Assembly: GCA_027579435.1 (NCBI GenBank)
Contig: JANBPK010001041.1
Location: 119,207-183,206 of the forward strand
Source: Candolleomyces eurysporus
Lineage: Eukaryota > Basidiomycota > Agaricomycetes > Agaricales > Psathyrellaceae
Direction of reading: 5' to 3'
Length of the DNA stretch: 64,000 bases
The number at the start of each line of letters is the position of its first letter. Position 1 is the stretch's first letter. The position numbers were made by a program, and so were the translations under genes. The notes under the pieces are model-generated. The model had not been told where the DNA came from. It saw nothing but the letters and a program-made list of their open reading frames with translations, and ran no database searches. Shown here piece by piece: positions 23,252-34,607 of the stretch.

Positions 23252-25524
23252 ATGTCGGCGACGAAGAGCCATCGTCGAAGGATGGAGGTACGAACGCTTA
23301 TTCACCCTAAAAGTTCCGATGTTGACAAGCTGACAACCCTGCGCAATTCCCAGTCGCTGCCATCGTTGCAGTTGGGTGCGATAGCAGAGGCAACGCCGAC
23401 CAGCTGCCCCAGCTGTGGCAGGTCGCTCAATCAGCTCCTGCCAGTTTGCCTGTGGTGCCCTGAATCTGGGGTCACTCAGACCAAGAGCCGCACCTCGACC
23501 CAGAAATACGGACCGACAAGAAATACCGAAGTTACACCACTCTGTTTATCGGAGCCTGCGGCGTCATCAACAGCGTCAGTTCAACTTGGACGACACGAGG
23601 CTTTAAAACAATCCTGNCCCCCCTTCTCTCCCCGATCTCGAATTTCGCGACAAACCTCTTGCAGACGCGTTCGTCGAGCAAGATAACGTCGCCCGGGCAA
23701 GGCAACAAGGCCGTATACGGCAGGTTGAATCTGATCGAGTTTCCATGCGACTATTCGCCCCGCCCGAGGACAAAGATGTTGCTATGGTGAGTTCAGATAA
23801 ACGTTTATATACCGTTGTTCAAAGGTTTATGCCACCTCTAGTCTCAACCCTCGACCCCCAGTTCATCGTTCGGTTCTGTTGAAGCTGGCTCTTCAACGTC
23901 GTCTTCGCGCGGCCTGCGGTCTCGCTCGCGCTCCTTGTTCTCCCTGACGATCTCCTCACACTCAAGTGCATCCCAGCCAGCCACGACCAGCACGACCTCT
24001 TCCATGATGACCAAAGCCAAAAACCTGACGCGTCGGATCTCATCCTCTACCCAGCTGCGAACACAGCACGAGTTGTCCAAGCAGCAGCCCCTATCAGACC
24101 CAAGCGAACATGATGCCTTTGAAGGCAACAACCGGTCCTTACGCCGCAAGAAACGGTTCAACGCGCCCGTTCCCGTGCCACCTCTCCCTGCCACCTACAG
24201 TCTCAGTAAGAGGGTCAGCAAAGCGAGCTTGAAAAACCAACCACCCATCGCCATCACGCTGGATCTGAACCAAAGTCGACCGGGGACCTCGGAGTCATCG
24301 AATGCGAGCTCATCCAATCTCTCACCGAGCCCACGCGAAATCGAGCAGGATCCACTACCAGTTCCTGTTCAACCTACATCTATCTTACGCAAATCCGATG
24401 AAACCATTCTCCCTCAGCATTCCCCGCGTGTCGTACCCCCCTCCCCCGAACAGCAGCGGAAAGCTCGAGATCCGGCTATCCGGTGGTCGACAGAAGACAA
24501 GCAACGACGGCCTGGGAGCTCAAGTAGCCTTTCGTCGCCCATTTCCGTTCGACCCCTACAACAGTCTCTTCCGTCGCCACCCCCACAGCCAGTTGACACG
24601 TCCCCGAAGACACCTGGACGCGTAGGCCACCCCAGCCGGCCTTACTACAGTGCTATTCGGAAACACTGTATGTCGTCCCCGGCAAGCTCGCGTCCCCCAT
24701 CGATCGATCAGGGCTTGCCGCCGTCGTCGCGTCCAACGTCGAGTTCGGGGCTGAGCAGCCACCCACCTTCCTCGTTCAACATGCCGAATATGATGGGTGT
24801 TAATACACCCTTTTCGAGGAGACCTGTGAGTCTCGGTGCGTTGCCACCGGCGGCTGCTTCGACTTCGACGGGCAACCGTGACGCGTGTATCGCTACCAAG
24901 GGAATGAGCGTGTTTGATCTGGAGGATGAAACCGATTTAGAGGAAGAGGAGGAGAGGAAGGGGTCGAAATCGAGCAGTCTTTCGAGGGCGTTTGGGATGA
25001 AGGCTGGGAGTGGGTCGAGTCAGGGTGGTGGGAAGAAGAGGAGGCGGTGGTCGTCCTCTTTATTCTCTGAAGGCAGTTCGGGTTCTCGGGACGCGGTGAG
25101 CGCTGAGGGGATGGGTCGGAGGCCTGCGTCTCAAGGGCACGGGTTTGGTGTCGGTGCCTCGATGAGTGGTGAGACGGAGTTGAGGATGGCCTTGGCTTTG
25201 ATGCAGGAACAGGAGGAAGAAGCGAGGAAGAAGAGAGTGGCGGAGCAGCAGCAGCAGGTTAGAGAAGATGGGACGCAATCTGAGCAGACGCACGAAGTGG
25301 TTGTGCCGGCGACGTCGAGGGAGAGGAAGTACCGTTTCAGGCAAACGGTTGACTTTACTGGCCATCCACTTTCTCCAACGTCTACTCAGGGTGCACGTGT
25401 CGCAGTCGAGGGCGACACCAAGGGCCAGCGAAGCCAGCAACCTCAGCATGGCGTTCTGAAAAAATTGAAGAAAGGTCTCAAAGGGTTTTTGAAGAATTCG
25501 GACCACGCGACAGGCTCGTCGTAA
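23252..25524 (+). CDS. low-complexity Ser/Pro-rich protein of unknown function (about 738 aa)
   Basis: Not recognised. Exon 1 is 23252-23786 and exon 2 is 23842-25524. If the N at 23,617 is dropped, exon 1 is exactly 178 codons and joins exon 2 in phase. Near residue 55 there is CPSC, then 11 residues, then CLWC, which could bind zinc if the exon is read as modelled. The middle is disordered (proline, serine, glutamate tracts, SPREIEQDP, VVPPSPEQ), and a Glu/Arg-rich helix (LMQEQEEEARKKRV) lies near the end. The C-terminus is a basic amphipathic helix (LKKLKKGLKGFLKNS) like the tail of the 490-aa gene. No ATG opens the exon-2 frame before 24,004, so the upstream exon is needed. Confidence 0.75.
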
Positions 25525-26232
25525 AACGCAACTATCGTCCAACCAACCAACTACATATCGATTTCAGCTATGCACGCACGCCCACATTTCACGAACCATG
25601 TCATGACAACCAAGTATATTCTTCATTTTAATACTTTATTTTTTTCGCTTTCTCCTTCGGCCTTTGTTACGATCCATCCAACACAACATGCATCTCATCT
25701 TCATCTACTTTCAATCTATGCTGAAAATCTAATTCTTCTAGGTCGGATCGGATGGACTCTGGTTCAAACTTTCGCATTCCTTTTATTCACTCTCCTCCTC
25801 TCCGTTGTTCGGTTTTTCGTAGAGTTGTGAATTGTACTATCGCACCATGCCATGCTATCATCACATCGAATATTTCCTTCTGGTCTCTTTTTTTTGCTTT
25901 GCTATTGAGTGTTAGTCTGCTAGCTTTCGGTTCGCTTCCATCCAGCTTTATGCATTCACCCTATGTCATCTTTCGCTATCGCTATCATCTGCTTCCTTGG
26001 AGCGTGGTTCTGCCATCATTACGGTATGTTTCCTTAGCTTGTTGTCTTTGACTCTTCCACAATAGGCTCCGCTCTGATTTAGATATATACCTTTAGAAGA
26101 TACCCTTTTTGCGATCTGTACAGCTATTTCTGTCCAACAAAGTTCTTACTGCCTTTCTTTCTCCCACCAAGTCGCCTTATTACCCCGCCCTTCTGTGTCT
26201 GTTCTGTCATCTATGTAAGAAGCGCAGCAGCC
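25525..26232. other. 3' flank and P450-2 promoter region
   Basis: T/C-rich sequence without a coding chain. The pyrimidine-rich stretch over 26,100-26,230 directly precedes the P450-2 start. Confidence 0.5.
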
Positions 26233-28386
26233 ATGCCAATGTCAAGTCTCTCCCTGCGCAACAATCCCTATGTGCTTACAGGCCTTTCGCTCGCTCTTCT
26301 CTATGGCGCTGCCAAGGTCGTGAAGAGCGGGTTGAGCTCACGACGGAGGGCACCGTACCCGCCTGGACCTAAAGGATACCCTATTATCAACAATCTATTG
26401 GAGATTCCAACTCCGAGTGAGCATCCCTGGCTTGTGTACGAAGAGATGGCGAAGAAATATGGTTCGTCTTAACTCCTGCTATAGTCTTATTCTTTCATCC
26501 TTCGAAATGCGCCTTCTGTTCAACCTGTGGCTAATGGCGTATGGCACTAGGTGATATGATATTCCTCCGAGCGTTCAGCCAGCCAATTCTGATTTTGGGC
26601 TCTGCGAAGCGGATGAACGACTTGTTTGAGAAGAGGTCGTCGACGCATTCTGGGAGGCCGTATTCGATTATGTTGGACCAGCTGTACGTCCCCTCCTCTT
26701 CTTCACGAGATGCACACCAAGGACTGACAAACGCCGGTCAATGACAGGATGGACTGGTGTAAGGCGTTCTCGTTGATGGACTACACCCCGAGGTGGAGGA
26801 AACAAAGGAAGATGTTCCACCAGAACTTCAACCCGACTATGATCCCTCAGTACCATCCGATAATAAGGCGACACGTTCAGAAGTACCTGGGTCAAACGGT
26901 TGCCAGTCCGGGCGAGCATAAAAGTCATATACGCCAGTACGTCTCCTTTCAATCAGCGTATACAAGCAATGCCACTAACGCTTCTTTCCCCACTCATTCC
27001 TCAAGTTTGATTGGAGGAATCATCTTGCACATCACCTACGGCTACGAACCGAAGCCTACTGGAGACCCTTATATTGCCATCGCTCATGAGGTTGAGGGCG
27101 CGTTCAAGATTGTCGCGGTTCCCGGTACCTTCCTCGTCGATAACATCCCGATCCTCAAGTACGTCCCGGCTTGGATGCCTGGCGCCGGATTCCAGAGATT
27201 TGCGGCCTATTATAAGAAGGCGGATTATCTGGCAAAGAGTATGCCGTACCAGTTTGTTTTGGATGCGATGGTGCGTCCATTGAAATTTGGCAAGCCAGGC
27301 TTACAATGACCCAAATGAAAATTTGCAGAAAAGGAACGAAGCTGAGCCTTGCGCCGTCACGAGGCTCTTGGAGGACCTACCAAGCCCTAAAGACCCTAGA
27401 TACGCTGAGGATGAAGAGGATATTTTGAACGTTGCTGGGGTGTCGTATCTTGCTGGAACCGATACTGTGAGTCTGCTTTAGGCTATCTTCGTTTCTCTCT
27501 ACTCACGACCGGCTTTTTAGACTACTGGAGTGATGACGACGTTCACCTTGCTCATGGTTCTGTACCCCGACGTTCAAAGAAAAGCTCAGGCGGAATTGGA
27601 CAGAGTCGTCGGAACGGGTCGTCTCCCAGATTTCGGGGACAGAGACGAGTTGGTGTATGTCAAGGCGGTTATCACCGAGTTATTGAGATGGTATCAAGCC
27701 ACTCCGATGGGTGAGTCCTTCATTTTTCCTCTGTTAAAGCAAGAGGTTGTCATGCGAGCTATATTTCATTCCAGCGGTCCCCCATACGACGAGCGAAGAC
27801 AATTACTATGACGGGCACTTTATTCCCAAAGGCACCATCGTAATGGGAAATGCATGGTGCGTACCCCTTCCTCGATTCCACGATTACGGCCATTCATCTT
27901 GCTATCTCCTGGTAGGGCTGTTTTGCACGACCCTGAGGTCTTCGAAAATCCGATGGAGTTCAATCCCGAGAGGTACATCAAAGACGGCAAATTCAATACC
28001 GAGTTGCTCGATCCCTTGAGTTTTGCATTTGGGTTCGGTCGTCGGTGAGTGGTACACACACCAATCCGGAAAACATTGAACGGATTTAATATCAACGTCT
28101 CACAGGATATGCCCTGGGATGCACCTGGTCAAGGACGTTGTGTACCTCATGGTCGCTTCGACATTGGCTATGTTCGAGATCCATCCTTCGAAAGACGAAT
28201 CAGGAGCTCCGAGAAACGTTGAACTCACTTTCGAAAGTGGTGTTGTGGTGTATGTGCAGCAGATATACCTTGTGTTGCGTCAGCTAACAAATGTGCTTCT
28301 TTCCCAGTTTGCCAGGTCCCTTTGATAGCGACATCCGACTCCGGTCGAGTGCGGCTGAGCACCTCATGAGGGGCCTTTCAGAATGA
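26233..28386 (+). CDS. cytochrome P450 monooxygenase (P450-2)
   Basis: A haem monooxygenase of the same family as P450-1 and P450-3. Ten exons fit in phase: 26233-26461, 26551-26683, 26748-26936, 27006-27270, 27329-27466, 27521-27710, 27775-27856, 27916-28044, 28106-28249 and 28308-28386, giving about 525 aa. Features are an N-terminal anchor helix, the hinge APYPPGPKGYPI, the best-kept I-helix of the three (AGTDTTTG), E-x-x-R as ELLR, PERY, and the haem loop FGFGRRICPG. It lacks the intron that makes a 14-nt exon in the two paralogues. The 69-nt intron 3 is free of stops in frame, so retention would add 23 residues without breaking the protein. It lies 411 bp upstream of P450-3 on the same strand, a tandem duplicate. 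Confidence 0.95.
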
Positions 28387-28797
28387 GGACTGAGGCGCGA
28401 AAATCGCGGAGTATGATTGGCTGCACAAAGCCTTCCAGGTGGCATCCCGTGGGACACGGAATACGATTCGAAATCCGCAGCAATAGTCTGGAATTACTTG
28501 AATACATTGACTCTCGTTCCTCTATGGATTGCTCTGTTGCTCAGGAAATTGCATGGAGCCTGGGTAATTTTCTAATTTCGACAGGTGCTGCTCTGAACCC
28601 GAATACCGACTACTAGTCGACAAAGTCATGGCCTTCTTCCTGTACGTACTTCCATGCGGTTCGGCCTCATTTCGTTACGTTCTCTTCCAATTCCAGTGGC
28701 GTTTGAGGCACATCTGACCTGCTTGGCGTGGGTCTGTGCGCCCTGATGGATTCTGCTACTTAAGAGACATGAGTTCGCATGTCAGTCAACAGGAAGC
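28387..28797. other. spacer between P450-2 and P450-3
   Basis: No gene seen; it holds the P450-2 3' end and the P450-3 promoter. Confidence 0.5.
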
Positions 28798-30958
28798 ATG
28801 GATAGGATGCCTTCCATTCACCATGCGGTGGTAACGGGCCTTTCGATCCTCTCTGCGTACAGTCTCTCCCTCTATCTCAAGAAGAGAGCCAAGCATGCTC
28901 CCTACCCTCCGGGACCGAAAGGCTATCCCATCATCAATAACCTACTGCAAATTCCCACCTACCATCCATGGCTGGCGTATGCAGAAATGGCGAAACAGTA
29001 CGGTATGTCAAACTAGCTCTTCAGATTTGATTGGCTTTGAGTAACTTGGCTTCTATAGGGGACATGATCTTTCTTCGAGCGTTCGGGCAGCCGATCCTCG
29101 TCTTGTGCTCGTCGAAGAGGATTAACGACTTGATGGATAAGCGCTCGAGTATATACTCCGGTCGTCCCTACTCGACGATGATGAACGAACTGTAAGCTAA
29201 ATGCACCACTCATACCAATCTTATCGGGGAGGATCTTACCTTTCTGATCCTCTAGGTTGGACTGGGGCAATANTTTTTTCGATCATTGACTCCAATAAGC
29301 GAAGGTGGAGGAGGCAGCGGAGAATGTTTCATCAAACCTTCAACGCCTCCGTTCTACCGGAATATCACCATATGATCCGACGGCATGTGAATAGATATTT
29401 GGTGCATATGTTAAGCTCTTCGAGCGACTACATTAGTCATACACACCAGTAAGTGCCGATCTTTGTCTGATCAGTACTACCAATAACCCGTGCGCGTGTG
29501 CAGCGCTCTCGGAGGCATAATCATGAACATCACTTATGGCTTTGACGCAAAGTCAAAGGAGGACCCGTACATTGCCGAGTCGCTGAAAGTCTCATACGCT
29601 TTCAAAGTCGTTGGATTGCCCGGTGCTTTTCTCGTTGACAATATCCCATTACTCAAGTACGTTCCAGCATGGTTCCCTGGTGCAGGATTTAAGCGCTTCG
29701 CCGAATACTATCGAAATGCAACATACAATTCTCAGTACATGCCTTTCAACTTCGCTATGGATGCGATGGTACGTTTCGCTTTGGATGGATTGAATCTTCA
29801 TACTGGCTGCTGACTTCAGGAGGGACCCAGAACAGGAACGAAGTACAGCCGTGTGCGGTGACAAAGCTTGTGGAAACATTTCCGGACCCCGCTGACCCAG
29901 ACTATGGCGAAATTAAGGAGGATCTCGTCAACGCCCTTGGTCTTTCCTATGTCGGTAGGTCACTCATGAAGTTCCTCTAGAAAAATAACACTCAATTTCC
30001 ACGTCGTTCAACCTTGAAAGCGGGAGTGGAATCGGTGAGTTTTCCTCTGCACAAGCTCTTCGTCCTGATACTGAGCGACAGCATAGACTGATGCGCTCCT
30101 CAGCGCCTTCGTCTTGGTCATGGCTATTCATCCAGACATCCAAAAGAAGGCACAGGCTGAGCTGGATAGAGTCGTTGGCCCTGACAGGCTTCCTGATTTC
30201 GACGACAAGGATGATTTGGTCTATTTAAAGGCGCTCATCACCGAACTGGTAAGGTGGCAGCAAGTTACGCCATTGGGTAGGCCGTTTCCCTATTCCTGGA
30301 AAATGAATGCACAGTTGACGCGCCGACTCGGACACTGTGCATTGGCAGCTATCCCCCACAAGACAACCGAGGACGATTACTACGATGGCTACTTCATTCC
30401 GAAAGGGACATTGGTTCTGGGAAATGCGTGGTACGCTGACATCTTCATGAGTATTTTGTACCGTTTTAAGAAGCTCATCTCTAGGGCTGTATTGCACGAC
30501 CCTGAAGTATTCGAGAACCCGATGGAATACAATCCCGAGCGATACATCAAGGACGGAAATTTCGACGAGGACCTTCTCAATCCACTGGACTTCGCTTTTG
30601 GCTTCGGTAGGCGGTGAGATTCGCTGATTTCCACGCACACTTTTTCGAAGCAAAACTGATGTTTTCCTCGCAGGGTTTGTCCGGGAAGGGAGCTGGCAAC
30701 CCTTATGGCGTACTTGATAATCGCCTCTACGCTCTCTATGTTTGACATTCTCCCTCCCAAAGACGAGAATGGGGTTCCCATCAAACTTTCACCCTCGTTC
30801 GATAATGGCATCCTTGTGTGAGCGCTCAGCCTATTGAATTTCTCAGTTCCGTCTCTCATTCTAAGATTGCTTCGAACAGCCGTCCAGAACCATTCGAATG
30901 TACTATCCAACCTCGCTCCAGTTCAGCTGAGCACATCATTCAAGGCTTAGCAGAATGA
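28798..30958 (+). CDS. cytochrome P450 monooxygenase (P450-3)
   Basis: Eleven exons fit: 28798-29002, 29059-29191, 29256-29448, 29504-29768, 29831-29954, 30021-30034, 30087-30276, 30349-30430, 30485-30613, 30674-30817 and 30880-30958, about 518 aa. The N at 29,273 must be removed; then the frame reads LDWGNIFSIID, which aligns with LLDWGHMLGLM of P450-1. Landmarks are HAPYPPGPKGYPI, I-helix AGVEST (Glu in place of the usual Asp), E-x-x-R as ELVR, PERY, and haem loop FGFGRRVCPG. Exon 6 is 14 nt, as in P450-1. An internal ATG (MPSIHH) could be the true start. Followed by a kinase gene 1.2 kb downstream, the same order as on the inverted left block. Confidence 0.93.
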
Positions 30959-32077
30959 ATGGGAAGTTCATGTTGATGCAACAAATCGGTCAATCTGAAG
31001 TTTGAGCGTGTATTACTAGCGCGCATAATTCACCTTATATACCTTGAATCAAAGGCAGCGACTTTATTTCCAGTCAATCGTCTCTGTTGTAGTCTTCCAG
31101 ATGAAAGATGGCCGTGGTGGGTGCTTGTGTGTTTCGGCATTCTCCGCTCAGGTTGCAGAACATTGAGATAATTCGTCGAAATGGCAGGAGGGGAGGGGGC
31201 AGTTAGGCTAGATTTCCTTCCAATTTGCATGAGTCACGCCCTCACTCAGTTGACTCCACAAGTGTCGGAATCAGGAATCGCGCAGCTCCAGCAGGAACAG
31301 CAGACGAGGGGGCTCGAGCTAGCCCGCTCATGGTGACAGTAAATCAGGTAGATTGGTATAGAAATAGATCAAAAGAGGGTAGAGAAAAGAGGAAAGAAAG
31401 CGGGCAAGAAGTTGTTGGTAACTTAAGGGGGAGAGCCATCCGAAGAGCAAGGAATCCAACAAATCATATCTTGTAGTAATTCCTTACTTCAGTCATTGCT
31501 TAGCATAGTCTCAATTATCCATCCGTTTGCGGCGACTTTTGTACAACAAGGGGTTCCGCAAACATCTAGGAAATTACCTCAGGGGAATCTCCCAGCGGAC
31601 TGAGATTACTTGACTGTTCACAGATCCGATTAGCATGGAGGGAAGGAGATAGGTCAGTTTGACTCCTTCCGAGGTATACGCAAACATGTCGCTCCCGCGT
31701 GGGTCGTTTTGTGCTTTCTGTAAATGCTGTTTGCCAGCCCATCCATCCTTCGGTCGTTGCGGGGTTCACGTTTTACATGTTCCAGAAGATGATCAACCAC
31801 ATCTTTTCGGAGGCTTTTAGGACTTTGGAAAACCCCTTCAGGACTTGAGTTTCTTCCAAGAAATATATTCTTCTAATTTGCAGATACATAGAATCTGGCG
31901 TCAGTAATTTACAACGTGCGCCCGCATAGCCGTTACGTTGAAAACTCACCATTCAGATGTTTTCTTCGATCATATAGGCTTTATTGCTTAACGGCAGTGT
32001 CTGAGATGTCGCTCTGGACTCGGGATTCAGGTACAGGACTCAAACAAACAACGCGGTGTTTTTGATTTTTCCAAAGC
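30959..32077. other. spacer between P450-3 and the right kinase
   Basis: No gene seen. Confidence 0.5.
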
Positions 32078-32085
32078 TATAAAAG
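32078..32085 (+). promoter_or_regulatory. TATA box of the right kinase gene
   Basis: TATAAAAG lies 60 bp upstream of the ATG at 32,145, a usual spacing for a fungal core promoter with a short leader. Confidence 0.55.
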
Positions 32086-32144
32086 CCTGCGAGCTCTGCT
32101 CCTAATGCTCTTCAGTGTTCAGTCGAGAGCTTTCCAAAATCAAA

Positions 32145-33291
32145 ATGAGTTCCTCAGCAGCTCAGTTAGGTCAACTTCCCCAAATGGCGTATAGTCAACT
32201 CGAATGTCAACTCAAACCGCCGTTCGAGATGACTCGCAGAGAGCTCCGAATCCACGCTGTCATCTCGTACGGTACACTTGCAACCGAGGGGCAGGAATTT
32301 CAGAGAGTTGTCGTCAAGATGTTTCGCGAAGGGGGGGGATGTCACTATAGAGAAAGTCGCACGGGTGAGTCTTCTTCATTGTAGAGGTGGGGTAGACTGA
32401 CGATTCCCAAGCGTACTCACCGAGAAGTGGAGGCCTGGAAAGCGGTCGCCGGCTCGCCTAATTATTGCGAGAATATCAACCAGTTTTATGGTATTCTCTT
32501 TATGGACGGTGACCTCGCTGTGCCAGGTATCCCGTCTATTGTAACGGATTATGTCAAATACAGCTCAATTGGGTACACTCAAGGGAAACCATTCACGACA
32601 AGGCTGGACATAGTGAGTACCAAATTTCTATTTTATTTCAGTTTATTTGACATTCTGCTGCTCAGATGCGGCAACTAGCAAACGGTTTAGAATACATGCA
32701 CTCTATGAACCTAGTTCATGGGGATATCAAGCCCGTATGCCACTCTGCCATTCATATTCTTCTTTCCTGACCTGGGACCACGGTGCAGGACAACTTTCGT
32801 GTCTCAGAAAATGGCATCGTCAAAATAATTGACTTGGGGCTCAGTCGTTATCAAACAAGCAGCCGGACAGGCTTCACAACCGACATCCACCCAAGCTATT
32901 GCTTCATAGCCCCAGAACTTATTGCAGCAGACAAGGATGCCGTTTCTATGTCTGTCACTAAAGCCACAGATGTGCATGCGTTCTCTATGACGGCGCTGCA
33001 GGTAATTCTTCTATAAATCTTCAATCACAGCATTATAAATAGGGTATCACTTAGGTCCTTGATGGTCGCGGTTTGCAGTCAATGCCATTCAAGTTTTGTT
33101 ACCGCTCGCCTTACGCCGTAAGGTCAGCCATCTTGAAGGGAGAATGGCCGAAACAGCAGGACTACAACGAAGTGCGACGACCAGTCTGGAGAGTTATATC
33201 TAGCTGCTGGACAGATAATCCTTCGTCCCGTCCATCTATCAACACAATTCACAAACGCTTGACATCTCTCCACACTCTCGAAGCCACTTGA
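32145..33291 (+). CDS. protein-kinase-like gene (right copy), one frame break in an 8-G run
   Basis: Paralogue of the 3.3-kb gene with matching introns. Exons are 32145-32364, 32412-32612, 32666-32734, 32789-33001 and 33055-33291, about 312 aa. Motifs are VVVK (lysine), LVHGDIKP plus DNF (catalytic loop), IDLGLSRY (DLG for DFG), IAPEL and SRPSIN. In exon 1 a run of eight Gs after codon FRE shifts the frame. With seven Gs it would read FREGGDVTIEK, as FREGGDVTVEK does in the left copy. Either a sequencing error or an inactivating mutation; all other exons are intact, which favours error. The glycine loop is degenerate, so catalytic activity is uncertain. Confidence 0.75.
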
Positions 33292-34607
33292 TCTTCCCTT
33301 TGACCAAGGGAATGTAACAGATCAATGCCAACCGAGAGGAACAGCCCTAACAGGTGCCACATTTAGATCATGCTTAGCAAGGGAACGGACATATATTCAA
33401 GAGCTTCATTTGGACTACTGCGCTTTCGCTTCCTTCCTAAGGAGCGATGTAATTTGTACCATAGTCCTGCAGCCAATATAGTTTTATCATTCATAGCGAT
33501 CGGAGATAAACTGAAACATCTCATCATTGACCTGGAAGAAGGACAGATCACTTCCCAACATAGGCTACATGTCCGAATGGAAACCCCGGGAGGCATCGGC
33601 GCCATCGGGAGCATCTCCGTGGCATCACCTTGTCCTTCTGGCTTCAGTGGCTTCGGGCAAGAAGTAACTTATATCTTGTGTACTCTGCCAGGGTTCCATT
33701 TTAACAAAGTTCTGCCATTGTAATAATTCAAGTTTCTGACTTGAGATGCTCGAGTGTTCCCTTCATCAATTGGTTTTATGTATTTATACAGGAGAGTACA
33801 CCATTCCAAAGCCTGCATAGCAGGGTAGTAGAATACGACACTATTTCTTCGAGAGTATATTTTTAGCTTTGAGTGATTTGTCGGACACCCTGACCGGAGT
33901 TTGCATTTCCTGGATGCTCTCCTTTCCGCTCGGAATCAGAAATCCAGGGCCGATGTAGATACCGAGTTCCAAGTCTGATTTATCCGATGCTGTTTATGAC
34001 AATAGAAGTACGAGACGTCCCCGAACATTAATGCACGCAGACTGTGTTGCGTCGAATCGAAGCTCCTTTCGAATTCGCAAGCACTCGACGACTATTCTCC
34101 GGTCCGACCGGGAGTTAAGCTGGGCTAATTGATCTGACACTTTTGATAGACGCCAGAGTCGGCGCCCGTGGCGGAGTGATCCCCTTCAAGCAAGTACTGA
34201 CGGTGCACTCGGTGTCTCACTTCCAAGTGGGGCTGGGGAATGTTAAAACCGTGGCTCGCTCAACCCTTACACGAGCCTAAGACTCAGCTCCTGTTTGAGA
34301 CACGCACAACCCCCGAGGAAGCATTGACAGCCTGAGGCTGACATGAACATCCAATGGGCAAGTGCGTCATTGAAGTATATACCGTGTGTACAATTGAGTA
34401 CAATAGATTGCTGTGACGTCCACGGGCATGAAGCTGGCCGTAATTAAAAATAAAGAAGATTTGGGCGATTTCGGTATCTCGTTCCTTAGCTGTAAAATGG
34501 ATCCGAGTTACTCACGTTACCAGCTACCTTCTTTGCTCCCGCTGTTAAAATCTGTATAATTCGTGCCACATAGCGAACGGCTCTGTCGAATACTCCACCA
34601 CCAAGCC
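33292..34607. other. gene-free stretch
   Basis: No coding chain. A GC-balanced stretch around 34,080-34,140 superficially recalls 5S rRNA but does not align (see rejected items). Confidence 0.5.

Noticed and set aside
34020..34145. Possible 5S rRNA gene or pseudogene (CCGGTCCGACCGGGAGTTAA)
   Set aside because: Only a short stretch recalls the 5S CCGTCCGAT...GTTAA segment. The rest does not fit the 5S length or helices, and no terminator T-run follows.
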